Shown: positions 1-7,685 of the stretch, piece after piece | How positions within the stretch are numbered: position 1 is the stretch's first letter | Layout of the letters: each line of letters opens with the position of its first letter | Assembly: GCA_046705265.1 (NCBI GenBank) | Contig: JBJKQL010000045.1 | Span: forward strand, 1 to 43,798 | From: JAJYTL01 sp046705265 | GTDB taxonomy: Bacteria > Pseudomonadota > Alphaproteobacteria > Ferrovibrionales > Ferrovibrionaceae | Reading direction: 5' to 3' | Length of the DNA: 43,798 nt | Position numbers and translations under genes: made by a program | The notes under the pieces: model-generated | Databases searched by the model: none | Told to the model about the DNA's origin: nothing | The model's input: only the letters and a program-made list of their open reading frames with translations

Positions 1-421
1 CGTCGGCGCCGCCCGCGCGCCGGAGCGCCGGCACCGAATGGGCGGCGGCCGTGATCAGCCAGCCGGGCCGTCGCCGTCGCCAGCCAGCGATGGTGGCGCA
101 CAACCCTTCCGCAAGATGTAATCCGTCGGCGCCGAGCGCCGCGGCGAGCCGGCCATCCCCCGCGACCAGAAAAAGCACGCGCCGCGCCCGGCAAAGCCTG
201 CGCAGCCGCCGGCCAACGCGCGCGCGGTCCGCCGCCCGGTAGTGCCGGAAGACGACGGCGGCGCCGGTCGGGAGCGCGCGAATCGTAGCGGCGGGGTCGG
301 CAAGCCGCTCGTCGTCGGTCATCAGAAAAAGTGCCGGCAGCCGGCCGCGGCGCGCCGTCTTTTTCCGGCGTGTTTTGAGCCGAAAGGCATGGTCTGCTAA
401 ACTCGGATGACGCTCTCCCAT
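1..421 (-). CDS. Thiamine phosphate synthase (ThiE)-like protein, N-terminal part
   Basis: The reading frame is open on the minus strand from an ATG at 421 to the window edge, giving about 140 residues with no stop. The protein continues outside the window. After a basic N-terminus it reads LPALFLMTDDERLADP, then GAAVVFRHYR, RVLFLVAGD, LGADGLHLAEG and LITAAAHS. This is the beta/alpha-barrel pattern of the ThiE/TenI family, which joins the pyrimidine and thiazole halves of thiamine phosphate. The alphaproteobacterial ThiE-like subgroup often has this basic leader, so its exact activity is uncertain. I chose the ATG at 421 because the later ATG at 322 would remove the first barrel strand. Its start codon lies only 14 bases from that of the divergent YggS gene. 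A second thiamine gene, thiD, lies at the other end of the window. Confidence 0.75.
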   Translation of the reverse strand, partial: MGERHPSLADHAFRLKTRRKKTARRGRLPALFLMTDDERLADPAATIRALPTGAAVVFRHYRAADRARVGRRLRRLCRARRVLFLVAGDGRLAAALGADGLHLAEGLCATIAGWRRRRPGWLITAAAHSVPALRRAGGAD

Positions 422-435
422 GATCGCAGGATGTC

Positions 436-1176
436 ATGAGCTTCTCTCTTTCGCCAAGCGACGAACGGGCGCGCGCCGAGGCCGCTCAAGCCGCCGGCGA
501 TGAGGCGGCCGCGATCGCCGCCCGGCTCGACGCGATCAAGGGGCGCCTCGCCAAGGCGGCGAGTGCGGCCGGCCGCGATGCGAAGGCCGTATCGCTGATC
601 GCGGTTACGAAGGGCCAGCCGGCCTCAAGGATCGAGGCGGCCTTGAAAGCCGGCCAACGCCGTTTCGGCGAAAACCGTGTGCAGGAGGCGGAGATGAAAT
701 GGCCGGCATTGCGCGCGGCCTATCCCGGCGTGGCGCTTCATCTCATCGGGCCATTGCAGACCAACAAGGTGCGTCAGGCGGTCGCTTTGTTCGACGTCAT
801 CGAGACCGTGGACCGCGAAAAGCTTGCGCGGCACCTTGCTGAGGAGATGGTGCGCACCGGCCGCCGCCCCGATCTTCTGATCGAGGTCAATACCGGCGAG
901 GAGCCGCAGAAGGCGGGCGTGGTGCCGGCCGAGGCCGACGCCTTCATCGCGCATTGCCGCGGCGAACTCAACCTGCCGGTCAAGGGCCTGATGTGCATCC
1001 CGCCGCAGGGCGACGAGCCCTCGTTCCATTTCGCACTGTTGGCCAAGATCGCCGCGCGCAACCGTCTCGCCGTCGTCAGCATGGGCATGAGCGGCGATTT
1101 CGAGGTCGCCGCCGCCTTCGGCGCGACGGCGGTCCGCATCGGGACGGCGATCTTCGGCGCAAGAAGCAAGGTTTAG
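436..1176 (+). CDS. yggS: YggS/PROSC-family PLP homeostasis protein
   Basis: This 246-residue protein belongs to the YggS (PLPBP) family: single-domain fold-type III PLP proteins that buffer pyridoxal phosphate and affect amino-acid and keto-acid balance in the cytosol. The PLP-binding lysine is K59 in LIAVTKGQP. The family blocks FGENRVQEA, HLIGPLQTNK, IEVNTGEEPQKAG, GLMCIPP, VSMGMSGDFE and VRIGTAIFGAR are all present. An extra segment of about 25 acidic and alanine-rich residues precedes the usual first helix. The start is supported by AGG at 428-430. The 3' end overlaps the convergent L,D-transpeptidase gene by 4 bases. The family call is secure. Confidence 0.93.
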   Translation: MSFSLSPSDERARAEAAQAAGDEAAAIAARLDAIKGRLAKAASAAGRDAKAVSLIAVTKGQPASRIEAALKAGQRRFGENRVQEAEMKWPALRAAYPGVALHLIGPLQTNKVRQAVALFDVIETVDREKLARHLAEEMVRTGRRPDLLIEVNTGEEPQKAGVVPAEADAFIAHCRGELNLPVKGLMCIPPQGDEPSFHFALLAKIAARNRLAVVSMGMSGDFEVAAAFGATAVRIGTAIFGARSKV

Positions 1177-1676
1177 GCGCCGATCGAGATCACCGGTTCG
1201 GTGTCGACGAGAAGAAGAAGCGCCAAGAGATCAGGGAGGGCGAGCGCGATGCAGCCGGCGGTGGGGCTGTAATCGGCCGCGGCGATATGAAGAAAGATCG
1301 CGCTGCCGAGTCCCGGAACCGGCGGCGCGTCGTTATAACCGATGACGCCGATCACGTCGTAAAGCGGGTCCTCGCGCCACAAGGTCTCCGCACGGCTCTG
1401 ATGGGGCAGGCGGACGAAGCGGTTGTAATGCTCGGCATCGGCCGGGTCGTCGCACCAGCCATAAGCGCGCCCAAGCGGAACGGCCTCGAGCCGGGTCGCC
1501 GGACGTGGCAGGCGGTCGGCGCGATAGAAAAGATAACGAAGCGGCCAGTCGCCGGCTGGCGTCGTGCCGTCGCCCTCGCGTTTGTCGTGGCTGATGCCGC
1601 CTTGGCCGCAGGCGGCGCGAAATTTTCGCCCGGCGCACCGCAGGACGCCATCGTCCGAAAGCAGGATCGAGGTCAT
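1173..1676 (-). CDS. YkuD-type L,D-transpeptidase domain protein
   Basis: This 167-residue protein consists almost only of the YkuD (ErfK/YbiS/YhnG) catalytic domain. The signature histidine is H130 (IFLHIA) and the nucleophile is C142 in SPTAGCIAL. KREGDGTTPAGDW near residues 32-44 is the typical substrate-side loop of short YkuD proteins. Enzymes of this class cross-link peptidoglycan stem peptides or attach proteins to them. I see no signal peptide or membrane anchor, so its route to the periplasm is unclear, as for other short members of this subgroup. GAGGCGG precedes the ATG. It lies 32 bases downstream of the low-complexity gene 1709-2938 on the same strand and may be co-transcribed with it. 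Confidence 0.85.
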   Translation of the reverse strand: MTSILLSDDGVLRCAGRKFRAACGQGGISHDKREGDGTTPAGDWPLRYLFYRADRLPRPATRLEAVPLGRAYGWCDDPADAEHYNRFVRLPHQSRAETLWREDPLYDVIGVIGYNDAPPVPGLGSAIFLHIAAADYSPTAGCIALALPDLLALLLLVDTEPVISIGA

Positions 1677-1708
1677 GGCCGCCTCTGTCGTCGCCTTATC
1701 AACGCGGG

Positions 1709-2938
1709 CTAGGGACTAAGACCGCTTCCTGGCGTCGCGCCACCATAAAAGAATTTAAGCTTTTGGGCGAGATCGAGCGCCCGATTGTACTTATCGCTGG
1801 CGGCCTCGGTGGTGGCGAGGGCGGCCGACGAGAGCGAGGGCGCGAGCGGATCGGAAAGCGAAGAGGCCGGCGAGAAGGACGGTAGTTGCGGCGCATCAAT
1901 CGCCGGGGCCAGAGCCGCCGCGATGGCGGACGGCGTGACCGAGGCCGGGGTGACCGAGGCCGGGGTGACCGAGGTCGGCGTTTCCGGGGCGGACGTGGCG
2001 CGGGTCGGCGACGGCGCTTGGGGCGTCTTGGCGGCGCCCTCAAGCGAGGATGTCATGCCGGCCGCGCTCGCCGCATCGGCTGGCGCGGGGCCCGTTGAGC
2101 CCAGGCGATAAAACGTCTTTTTGCTGGGCGCGTTGTTGAGCGGGAAGAAGTGCGTGCCCCGCTTCGGCAGCGGCATGAACACCGTTTTGCGGCCCAATGC
2201 GACCGCTTTCTTGGCAGGCGAAGGAGTGTTGGGCGCGGCATCGGGCGGCGCCAGCGGTACTGGCGCTGACGTTGGCGTTGAAGGATTCTTGGCGGTCGGC
2301 GAAACGGCGCCGCCGGTGTCGGTGAGCGGGCCCGAAATCGCACCGGGATCGGCCGGATTGCTGCTCGTCGGATCGAAAACGGCGGAGCCCGGATCTGCCA
2401 CCGCGAGGTCGATGGCGGGGCCGGCCGTCCCTGCATTTGTGCGAGGGGAGGTGCCCGGCAGAATGCCAGCGGGCGTCAGCCCGAGACTGTGCGCCTTGCC
2501 GCCGATCTCGATGTCCGTCTTTGCCGCTTGAGCGGCCGCGGTCGTCGTGGCAGGGGCAATGGCGGTTGTCGTGGCAGAGGCAACTGCGGCCGGCGGGCTC
2601 GCCGATGTCGCGCCGTTGCCTTCAATGACCTCGGCGGCGCCATTGGCCATGATCTGCACCACTGCGGTAGCAAGGCCGAGCGGGCCGCCATAAAGCGTAT
2701 CGCCGACGATCTGCTCGCCGGGGCTCGGGTGATCGCCGGTCACCGCCTGATAGATGGTCGAGACGACCGGCAGGTGCTCGAGCGGGTTGACGATTTCAAG
2801 CAGGCCATGGAAGCTCAAGCTCGGCAGCCGCTTGCCCCCCGGCGCCACGCCGGTATAGGTGAGCTGGTGGCCAGGCATATCGGCGGAAAGGCCGCTCGGA
2901 TAGATCTGGCTCATGGGGACTGGCGTGGAAACGGTCAT
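1709..2938 (-). CDS. Low-complexity protein of unknown function with conserved N-terminal segment
   Basis: I do not recognise a characterised function. The 409-residue protein starts at the ATG at 2938, preceded by GGAGAGCAGG. A longer frame upstream lacks a comparable ribosome-binding site. Residues of about 15-100 form a compact segment with NPLEHLPVVSTIYQAVTGD and GEQIVGDTLYGGPLGLA, which resembles a conserved domain in uncharacterised alphaproteobacterial proteins. The remainder is rich in Ala, Pro, Thr and Ser, with repeated VTPAS units, a basic island (KKAVALGRKTVFMPLPKRGTHFFP) split here only for description, and a C-terminal helix NRALDLAQKLKFFYGG. There is no signal peptide or membrane segment. 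Disorder with a short conserved tail suggests a scaffold or regulatory role, but this is inference. Confidence 0.7.
   Translation of the reverse strand: MTVSTPVPMSQIYPSGLSADMPGHQLTYTGVAPGGKRLPSLSFHGLLEIVNPLEHLPVVSTIYQAVTGDHPSPGEQIVGDTLYGGPLGLATAVVQIMANGAAEVIEGNGATSASPPAAVASATTTAIAPATTTAAAQAAKTDIEIGGKAHSLGLTPAGILPGTSPRTNAGTAGPAIDLAVADPGSAVFDPTSSNPADPGAISGPLTDTGGAVSPTAKNPSTPTSAPVPLAPPDAAPNTPSPAKKAVALGRKTVFMPLPKRGTHFFPLNNAPSKKTFYRLGSTGPAPADAASAAGMTSSLEGAAKTPQAPSPTRATSAPETPTSVTPASVTPASVTPSAIAAALAPAIDAPQLPSFSPASSLSDPLAPSLSSAALATTEAASDKYNRALDLAQKLKFFYGGATPGSGLSP
1936..1980. repeat. Three tandem 15-bp units inside the low-complexity gene
   Basis: TGACCGAGGCCGGGG occurs at 1936 and 1951 exactly, and a diverged copy follows at 1966. 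On the coding (minus) strand it encodes the repeated VTPAS units. It is a coding minisatellite that could vary in copy number between strains. Confidence 0.85.
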
Positions 2939-2991
2939 CCTGCTCTCCTCGATCGACGGAGAGCAAGAACCGCGCCATGAAAAGACGTTTA

Positions 2992-3020
2992 ATTTCAAAG
3001 CATTGATTTGCGATTCACAA
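2992..3020 (-). promoter_or_regulatory. Possible promoter for the low-complexity gene
   Basis: On the minus strand TTGTGA (3020-3015) and TGAAAT (2997-2992) are separated by 17 bases in a locally AT-rich stretch, about 55 bases before the start codon. The match to the sigma-70 consensus is 4 of 6 at the -10 and similar at the -35. Weak evidence. Confidence 0.3.
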
Positions 3021-3140
3021 GGCAGATTTTGCCGCCCGGCGGATCCTTCCGGTCACCTTGGCCGGGTGGCGCCGAAACTCGCCTCGGCCACCCGCCGGCC
3101 ACCGCCGCCTGGCGGGGATCACCGCTTTGAGAACCGATCG

Positions 3141-4265
3141 TTAGAGATAATGGCCGGAGCGCTTCCGCTTGGCCTCGAGATAGTGGGCGTTGTGCGGGTT
3201 CGCGGGAAAGGCATGGGGCACCCGCTCCGTCACGACGATACCGAGCTTTTCGAGGCTGTCGACCTTGGCCGGATTGTTGGTGAGAAGCCGCACCTTGACG
3301 AAGCCAAGCCGGTTCAGCATCGTCGCGGCAACGGTAAAAAGCCGCTCGTCGGCCTCGAAGCCGAGGCGGAGATTGGCGTCCACCGTATCGAAACCCTGGT
3401 CCTGCAAGCAATAGGCGCGAAGCTTGTTGATCAGGCCGATGCCGCGGCCTTCCTGTGCGAGATAAAGCAGCACGCCGGCGCCGGCCTCGGCGATGACCTG
3501 GAGCGCACCCCGGAGCTGCTCACCGCAGTCGCAGCGAAGCGAGCCCAGGACGTCACCGGTCAGGCATTCCGAGTGCAGACGCGTAAGCACCGGCTGACCG
3601 CGCGGCGGATCGCCGACGACGATGGCGAGATGCTCGCGCCCGCCGTCCATTGGGCGGAAGGCGTAAAGCTTCGCCGCCTCCGTCTCCTTGATCGGGAGGC
3701 GGGCGGACGCGACAAGGGTAAGATCGGCGGTCCCCTCCGCCAGACGCCCTATCGCCGCAGCCTCCAGGCTAAGCAGATCGTCCTCGTCGGCGCGGGCGCG
3801 GGCGGCCTCGGCTGGCATTGGCTGCACCAGTGCCGCCGGCAGAAGTCCGGCCCGCTTGCACAGGCGGATCGCGGCCAGGGCCGCGGCCGGGGCGTCGCCG
3901 CGGTTGCCGAGAAGCGGCCCGCGTAGGGGAAAGTCGAGGTCGGCCGTGGGATCGGCGAGCGCGCGCACCGTCGCGGCGTCGAAATCCGGAGACAACGCGA
4001 TGAGCGTCGGGTCCGTGACCGCCGTGCGGACATGAAGAAGCGTCGCCCGGCGCAAGGTAAGGGCGAGAAAAAGCGGCCGCCTGGTTGCCTTGAGTTCGAT
4101 GACGTCGGCTTCGCTGACGCTTTCTGCGGGGCACGCGATGGCGGTATCTTCTGCGGCGAAAAAGGCCACCGCGCGGCCTCGGCGGAACTCGCCGGCGGCG
4201 CGGTCGATACGGATTTCGGCGGTTTTGCGGCCGGCATCCTTCGCGCTGCTCGGCGTCTCGGTCAT
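3141..4265 (-). CDS. ribA: GTP cyclohydrolase II (RibA) with degenerate RibB-like N-terminal domain
   Basis: The C-terminal half (about 190-374) is a complete GTP cyclohydrolase II, which opens GTP to start riboflavin synthesis. It has zinc ligands C234, C245 and C247 in HSECLTGDVLGSLRCDCG, the GTP-binding loop QEGRGIGL at 271-278, and the end motif LLTNNPAKVDSL. Residues 15-185 align loosely with DHBP synthase (RibB): RRGRAVAFF matches the start, AEDT replaces the acidic DRENEGD motif, and DFPLRG with NRGDAPA replaces HVFPLRA with GGHTEA. The RibB metal and substrate residues are lost, so this half is probably structural. A separate ribB must then exist elsewhere. The gene diverges from the response regulator across 147 bases containing an AT-rich TATATA element near 4325. 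Confidence 0.92.
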   Translation of the reverse strand: MTETPSSAKDAGRKTAEIRIDRAAGEFRRGRAVAFFAAEDTAIACPAESVSEADVIELKATRRPLFLALTLRRATLLHVRTAVTDPTLIALSPDFDAATVRALADPTADLDFPLRGPLLGNRGDAPAAALAAIRLCKRAGLLPAALVQPMPAEAARARADEDDLLSLEAAAIGRLAEGTADLTLVASARLPIKETEAAKLYAFRPMDGGREHLAIVVGDPPRGQPVLTRLHSECLTGDVLGSLRCDCGEQLRGALQVIAEAGAGVLLYLAQEGRGIGLINKLRAYCLQDQGFDTVDANLRLGFEADERLFTVAATMLNRLGFVKVRLLTNNPAKVDSLEKLGIVVTERVPHAFPANPHNAHYLEAKRKRSGHYL

Positions 4266-4412
4266 GAAAAGCCCTCAAATAAAGCTCTAGGCAGGAGAAG
4301 GTTTTCCTCTAACGCCCGCTCCAATATATAGTCTCTACGCTGGGCTTGGTCGCGTTTTTCCGGGCATCGGGCATCGCGTCCCGGCGCTCGGACGGGTCAC
4401 GAAGGGCGAGCG

Positions 4413-5105
4413 ATGAACAACCAGGCCAAACGGATTCTTTTGGTCGACGACGAAGAGATGCTCAGGCAATCCCTGGCCGAGCAGCTCGAGCTGCACGGCG
4501 AATTCGCCGTCCGCCAGGCCGGAACCGGCGCGGAGGCACTGGCCGAGGTCAAGGCGCACGCCTTCGATCTGATTCTTCTCGACGTCGGTTTGCCCGATTT
4601 GGATGGGCGCGAGGTTTGCCGGCTGATGCGCCGCGCCAACCTGCGTGCACCGATCGTTATGCTGACCGCCGCTGACACGGACGCCGACACCGTGCTCGGC
4701 CTCGATTCCGGCGCCGATGATTACGTCGTCAAGCCATTCAAGTTCCTCGTGCTACTCGCCCGCATGCGGGCGCATCTTCGCCAATACGTGCAAAGCGACA
4801 GCGCTGAGTTCGTCATCGGCCCCTATAGCTTCCGGCCTGCCGCCAAGTTGATGCTCGATCAGGAGCGGAACCGCAAGGTGCGCCTCACCGAAAAGGAGGC
4901 GGCGATCCTGAAATTCCTCTATCGCGCGAGCGGCAAGGCCGTGACCCGCGAGATTCTGTTGAACGAAGTCTGGGGCTACAACGCCGGCGTCACCACGCAC
5001 ACGCTTGAGACCCATATCTACCGCCTGCGCCAGAAGATCGAGCGCGACCCCGCCGATGCCCACATTCTGATCACCGAGGCGGGCGGCTACCGGTTGATTC
5101 CCTAA
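4413..5105 (+). CDS. Orphan OmpR/PhoB-family response regulator
   Basis: This 230-residue two-domain regulator has a receiver domain at 1-120 with acidic pair D12-D13, phospho-acceptor D57 (LILLDVGLPDLDG), T85 and K107 (YVVKPF). A winged-helix DNA-binding domain follows (about 135-230, KEAAILKFLYRASGKAVTR and THTLETHIYRLRQKIE). All residues needed for phosphorylation are present. No histidine kinase gene is adjacent, so its partner is unknown. GAAGGGCGAG precedes the ATG. The aidB-like gene follows 76 bases later on the same strand and may share its transcript. Confidence 0.92.
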   Translation: MNNQAKRILLVDDEEMLRQSLAEQLELHGEFAVRQAGTGAEALAEVKAHAFDLILLDVGLPDLDGREVCRLMRRANLRAPIVMLTAADTDADTVLGLDSGADDYVVKPFKFLVLLARMRAHLRQYVQSDSAEFVIGPYSFRPAAKLMLDQERNRKVRLTEKEAAILKFLYRASGKAVTREILLNEVWGYNAGVTTHTLETHIYRLRQKIERDPADAHILITEAGGYRLIP

Positions 5106-5181
5106 ACCGATCTCGGCGCGCGATTGCCAGGGGCCGAGCTTCGGCGCAAGCTTGCGGGAGAACAAACGCCCGAGGCCTATC

Positions 5182-6822
5182 ATGCCCCCGACCGCCCAGC
5201 CTCTGACCCATGAGGTCTTCAATCAGGCGCCGCCGCTCGTCGACTATAATCTCTTCACCACGGACCGGGCGATGCGCGAGGGCGTCGCGCGCGAGGGCGC
5301 CGCTTGGGCGCTCGCCGATCTCGAGGCCTTCGGTGCTCGCGTCGGTTCGGCCGAGACCTTTGCGCTCGGCGTCGCGGCGAACAAAAATCCGCCGGTGCTG
5401 CAGAGTTTCGATCGCTTCGGCTACCGGCGGGACGAGGTGGATTTCCATCCCGCCTATCATGCGCTGATGGCGATCGCCGTGGCGCAAGGGTTGCACGCGG
5501 CGCCGTGGGCCGATCCGAGGCCCGGCGCGCAGGTCGCGCGCGCGGCCGGCGTCATGCTGTTTTGCCAGGCGGAGGCCGGGGTGCAATGTCCGATCACCAT
5601 GACCTATGGCGTGGTGCCGGCGCTCGGCCATGCGCCGGAGATTGCGAAAACCTGGCTGCCGCGCATCTTCTCGCGCGACTACGACCGCCGCTTCATGCCG
5701 GGCGAAGGCAAGACCGGCGCGCTTTTTGGCATGGGAATGACGGAAAAGCAGGGCGGCTCGGACGTGCGCGCCAACACCACCCGCGCCGAATCCGCCGAGG
5801 ACGGCGCATTTCGCCTGACCGGCCACAAGTGGTTTCTCTCCGCCCCGATGTGCGATGCCTTTCTCGTGCTGGCGCAGGCGCCGGACGGGCTCACCTGCTT
5901 CTTCCTGCCGCGCTTCACACCCGACGGCGAGCCGAACGCGATTTTGATCCAGCGCCTCAAAGACAAGCTCGGCAACCGCTCCAACGCGTCGAGCGAGGTG
6001 GAATTCGCCGGTGCCCACGCATGGCCCGTCGGGCCGCAGGGCCGCGGCGTTCCAATCATCATCGAAATGGCAGCCCATACGCGGCTCGATTGCGCCTTGG
6101 GCTCGAGCGGGTTGATGCGCCAGGGTCTGGCTCAGGCCCTAAATCACGCGGCGCACCGCAGCGCCTTTCAACGCCGGCTTGTCGATCAGCCGATCATGCG
6201 CCACGTGCTCGCTGATCTCGCGATCGAATCGGAAGCCGCGACCACGCTCGGCCTTCGCCTCGCGCGCTTGTTCGAGGCCGACGCCGGGCCGGCCGAGGCG
6301 CATTTGCGCCGCCTCATGACGCCGGCCGCCAAATTCGTTATCTGCAAGCGCACGCCGGTCTTCATGGCCGAGGCGATGGAGGTCCTGGGGGGCAACGGCT
6401 ATGTCGAGGAAAGCCCGATGCCGCGGCTTTATCGCGAGGCGCCGGTGAATTCGATCTGGGAAGGCTCGGGCAACATCATGTGCCTCGACGTGCTGCGCGC
6501 CTTACAGCGAACGCCGGAGGCAGTGGACGCGTTCATGCACGAGCTTGCCCCGGCGCGCGGCGCCGACAAGCGGCTTGATTGCGCCATCGCCGCGCTCGAT
6601 CACGATCTTCGCGCTGGCGCGATCCCGGAGGCCTCAGCGCGGCGCCTCACCGAGCGGCTGCTTCTCGCCTGGCAAGCGGCGCTTCTGGTAAAGGCTGGCG
6701 CCGCCCACGTCGCCGATGCTTTTTGCGCGACGCGGCTCGATGCCGGCTGGAGCGGCGTCTTCGGCGCCTTTCCGGGCGAGATCGCGACCACGGCGATCAT
6801 CGAGCGCGCCATGCCGATTTGA
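5182..6822 (+). CDS. aidB: AidB-like acyl-CoA dehydrogenase
   Basis: The 546-residue protein closely follows E. coli AidB over its whole length (541 residues there): THEVFNQAPPL at the start, QAEAGVQCPITMTYG, GMGMTEKQGGSDVRANTT, GHKWFLSAPMCDAFLVLAQ, RLKDKLGNRSNAS, EAMEVLGGNGYVEES and NSIWEGSGNIMCLDVLR. AidB is an FAD-containing member of the acyl-CoA dehydrogenase superfamily, induced in the E. coli adaptive response to alkylation, and it binds DNA. Its physiological reaction is unsettled. I chose the ATG at 5182 because GAGG lies 6 bases upstream and because homology starts there. An in-frame ATG at 5152 adds ten residues with no homology. No Ada or AlkB gene is nearby. Confidence 0.92.
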   Translation: MPPTAQPLTHEVFNQAPPLVDYNLFTTDRAMREGVAREGAAWALADLEAFGARVGSAETFALGVAANKNPPVLQSFDRFGYRRDEVDFHPAYHALMAIAVAQGLHAAPWADPRPGAQVARAAGVMLFCQAEAGVQCPITMTYGVVPALGHAPEIAKTWLPRIFSRDYDRRFMPGEGKTGALFGMGMTEKQGGSDVRANTTRAESAEDGAFRLTGHKWFLSAPMCDAFLVLAQAPDGLTCFFLPRFTPDGEPNAILIQRLKDKLGNRSNASSEVEFAGAHAWPVGPQGRGVPIIIEMAAHTRLDCALGSSGLMRQGLAQALNHAAHRSAFQRRLVDQPIMRHVLADLAIESEAATTLGLRLARLFEADAGPAEAHLRRLMTPAAKFVICKRTPVFMAEAMEVLGGNGYVEESPMPRLYREAPVNSIWEGSGNIMCLDVLRALQRTPEAVDAFMHELAPARGADKRLDCAIAALDHDLRAGAIPEASARRLTERLLLAWQAALLVKAGAAHVADAFCATRLDAGWSGVFGAFPGEIATTAIIERAMPI

Positions 6823-6829
6823 CGCTTCC

Positions 6830-7588
6830 TCAGCGACCCTCGAACACCGGCGCGCGGCCCTCGGCGCGGGCCTTGAGCGCCTCGCGAAAATCCGCCGAGC
6901 GAAAGCAGCGCTCGATTTCGGCCTGCACGGCGGCGTGATCGACAGCGTTTCGCGCGATCGCGTTCAAGGTCCGCTTCATGGCCTCGATGGCGAGCGGCGC
7001 CAGACTCTCGATCTCGCTGGCGAGGCGATTGACGGTGTCGTTCATGGCCTCGCGCGGCACCAGATAATCGAGAAACTTGAGATCGAGCAGAGTTTCGTCG
7101 TCGAAGGTTTCGGCGGCGAGAAAGAGCCGCTTCGCCGGCTGAAGTCCCAAGCGGCGTACCGCCCTGGTCATGCCGGCCAGGGAATAGTGGATGCCGAGCT
7201 TCGCCGGCGGCACGGCGCAGCGCATGCCGCGAACGCCGACGCGGAAGTCGCAGGCCATGGCGAGATCGAGCCCGCCGCCGTAAACGCCGCCATTGAAGGC
7301 GCAGATGGTGGGAATGGTCAGGTCTTCGAGCGCCTGCGCCAAGCGATCGAGCGAGGCTTGCGCGAATTCGCCGCGCGCCACTTCATCGAGATCGGCGCCG
7401 GCGCAAAAAGCCCTGTCGCCGGCCCCCGTCAGCACCAGGACGCGCGTCTCGGGCCTTGCCGCGGCCGCCTCCATCGCCGTCTGCAGCGGCTTGAGATCGG
7501 CTTCCCTGAGCGCGTTCCGCCGTTCCGGCCGGTTCAGGACAAGGGTCGCGCGCCGCCCGGTGAAATGAGTTATAAATGTTTCAGGCAT
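6830..7588 (-). CDS. Enoyl-CoA hydratase/isomerase (crotonase) family protein with altered active site
   Basis: The 252-residue protein has the crotonase fold. FCAGADLDE and FNGGVYGGGLDLAMACDFRV supply the oxyanion hole that stabilises CoA-thioester enolates. The two glutamates of classical hydratases are not conserved: the first position reads GGGLD (Asp) and the second, normally in QPE, reads VPPAKLGI (Ala). It is therefore unlikely to be an ordinary 2-enoyl-CoA hydratase and may act as an isomerase, decarboxylase, thioesterase-like or hydrolase member. Upstream AAGGACT is a suitable ribosome-binding site. It converges with aidB, ending 7 bases from it, and diverges from the MBL-fold gene. 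Confidence 0.88.
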   Translation of the reverse strand: MPETFITHFTGRRATLVLNRPERRNALREADLKPLQTAMEAAAARPETRVLVLTGAGDRAFCAGADLDEVARGEFAQASLDRLAQALEDLTIPTICAFNGGVYGGGLDLAMACDFRVGVRGMRCAVPPAKLGIHYSLAGMTRAVRRLGLQPAKRLFLAAETFDDETLLDLKFLDYLVPREAMNDTVNRLASEIESLAPLAIEAMKRTLNAIARNAVDHAAVQAEIERCFRSADFREALKARAEGRAPVFEGR

Positions 7589-7685
7589 AGGGAGTCCTTA
7601 TGACGCTTCCGCCCTAACTGTATTGGTGGGGGGCATCTTGGCGGCATCTTGATCCGCGATCAACAGAGGCCGGGAGCAAGGCGGT

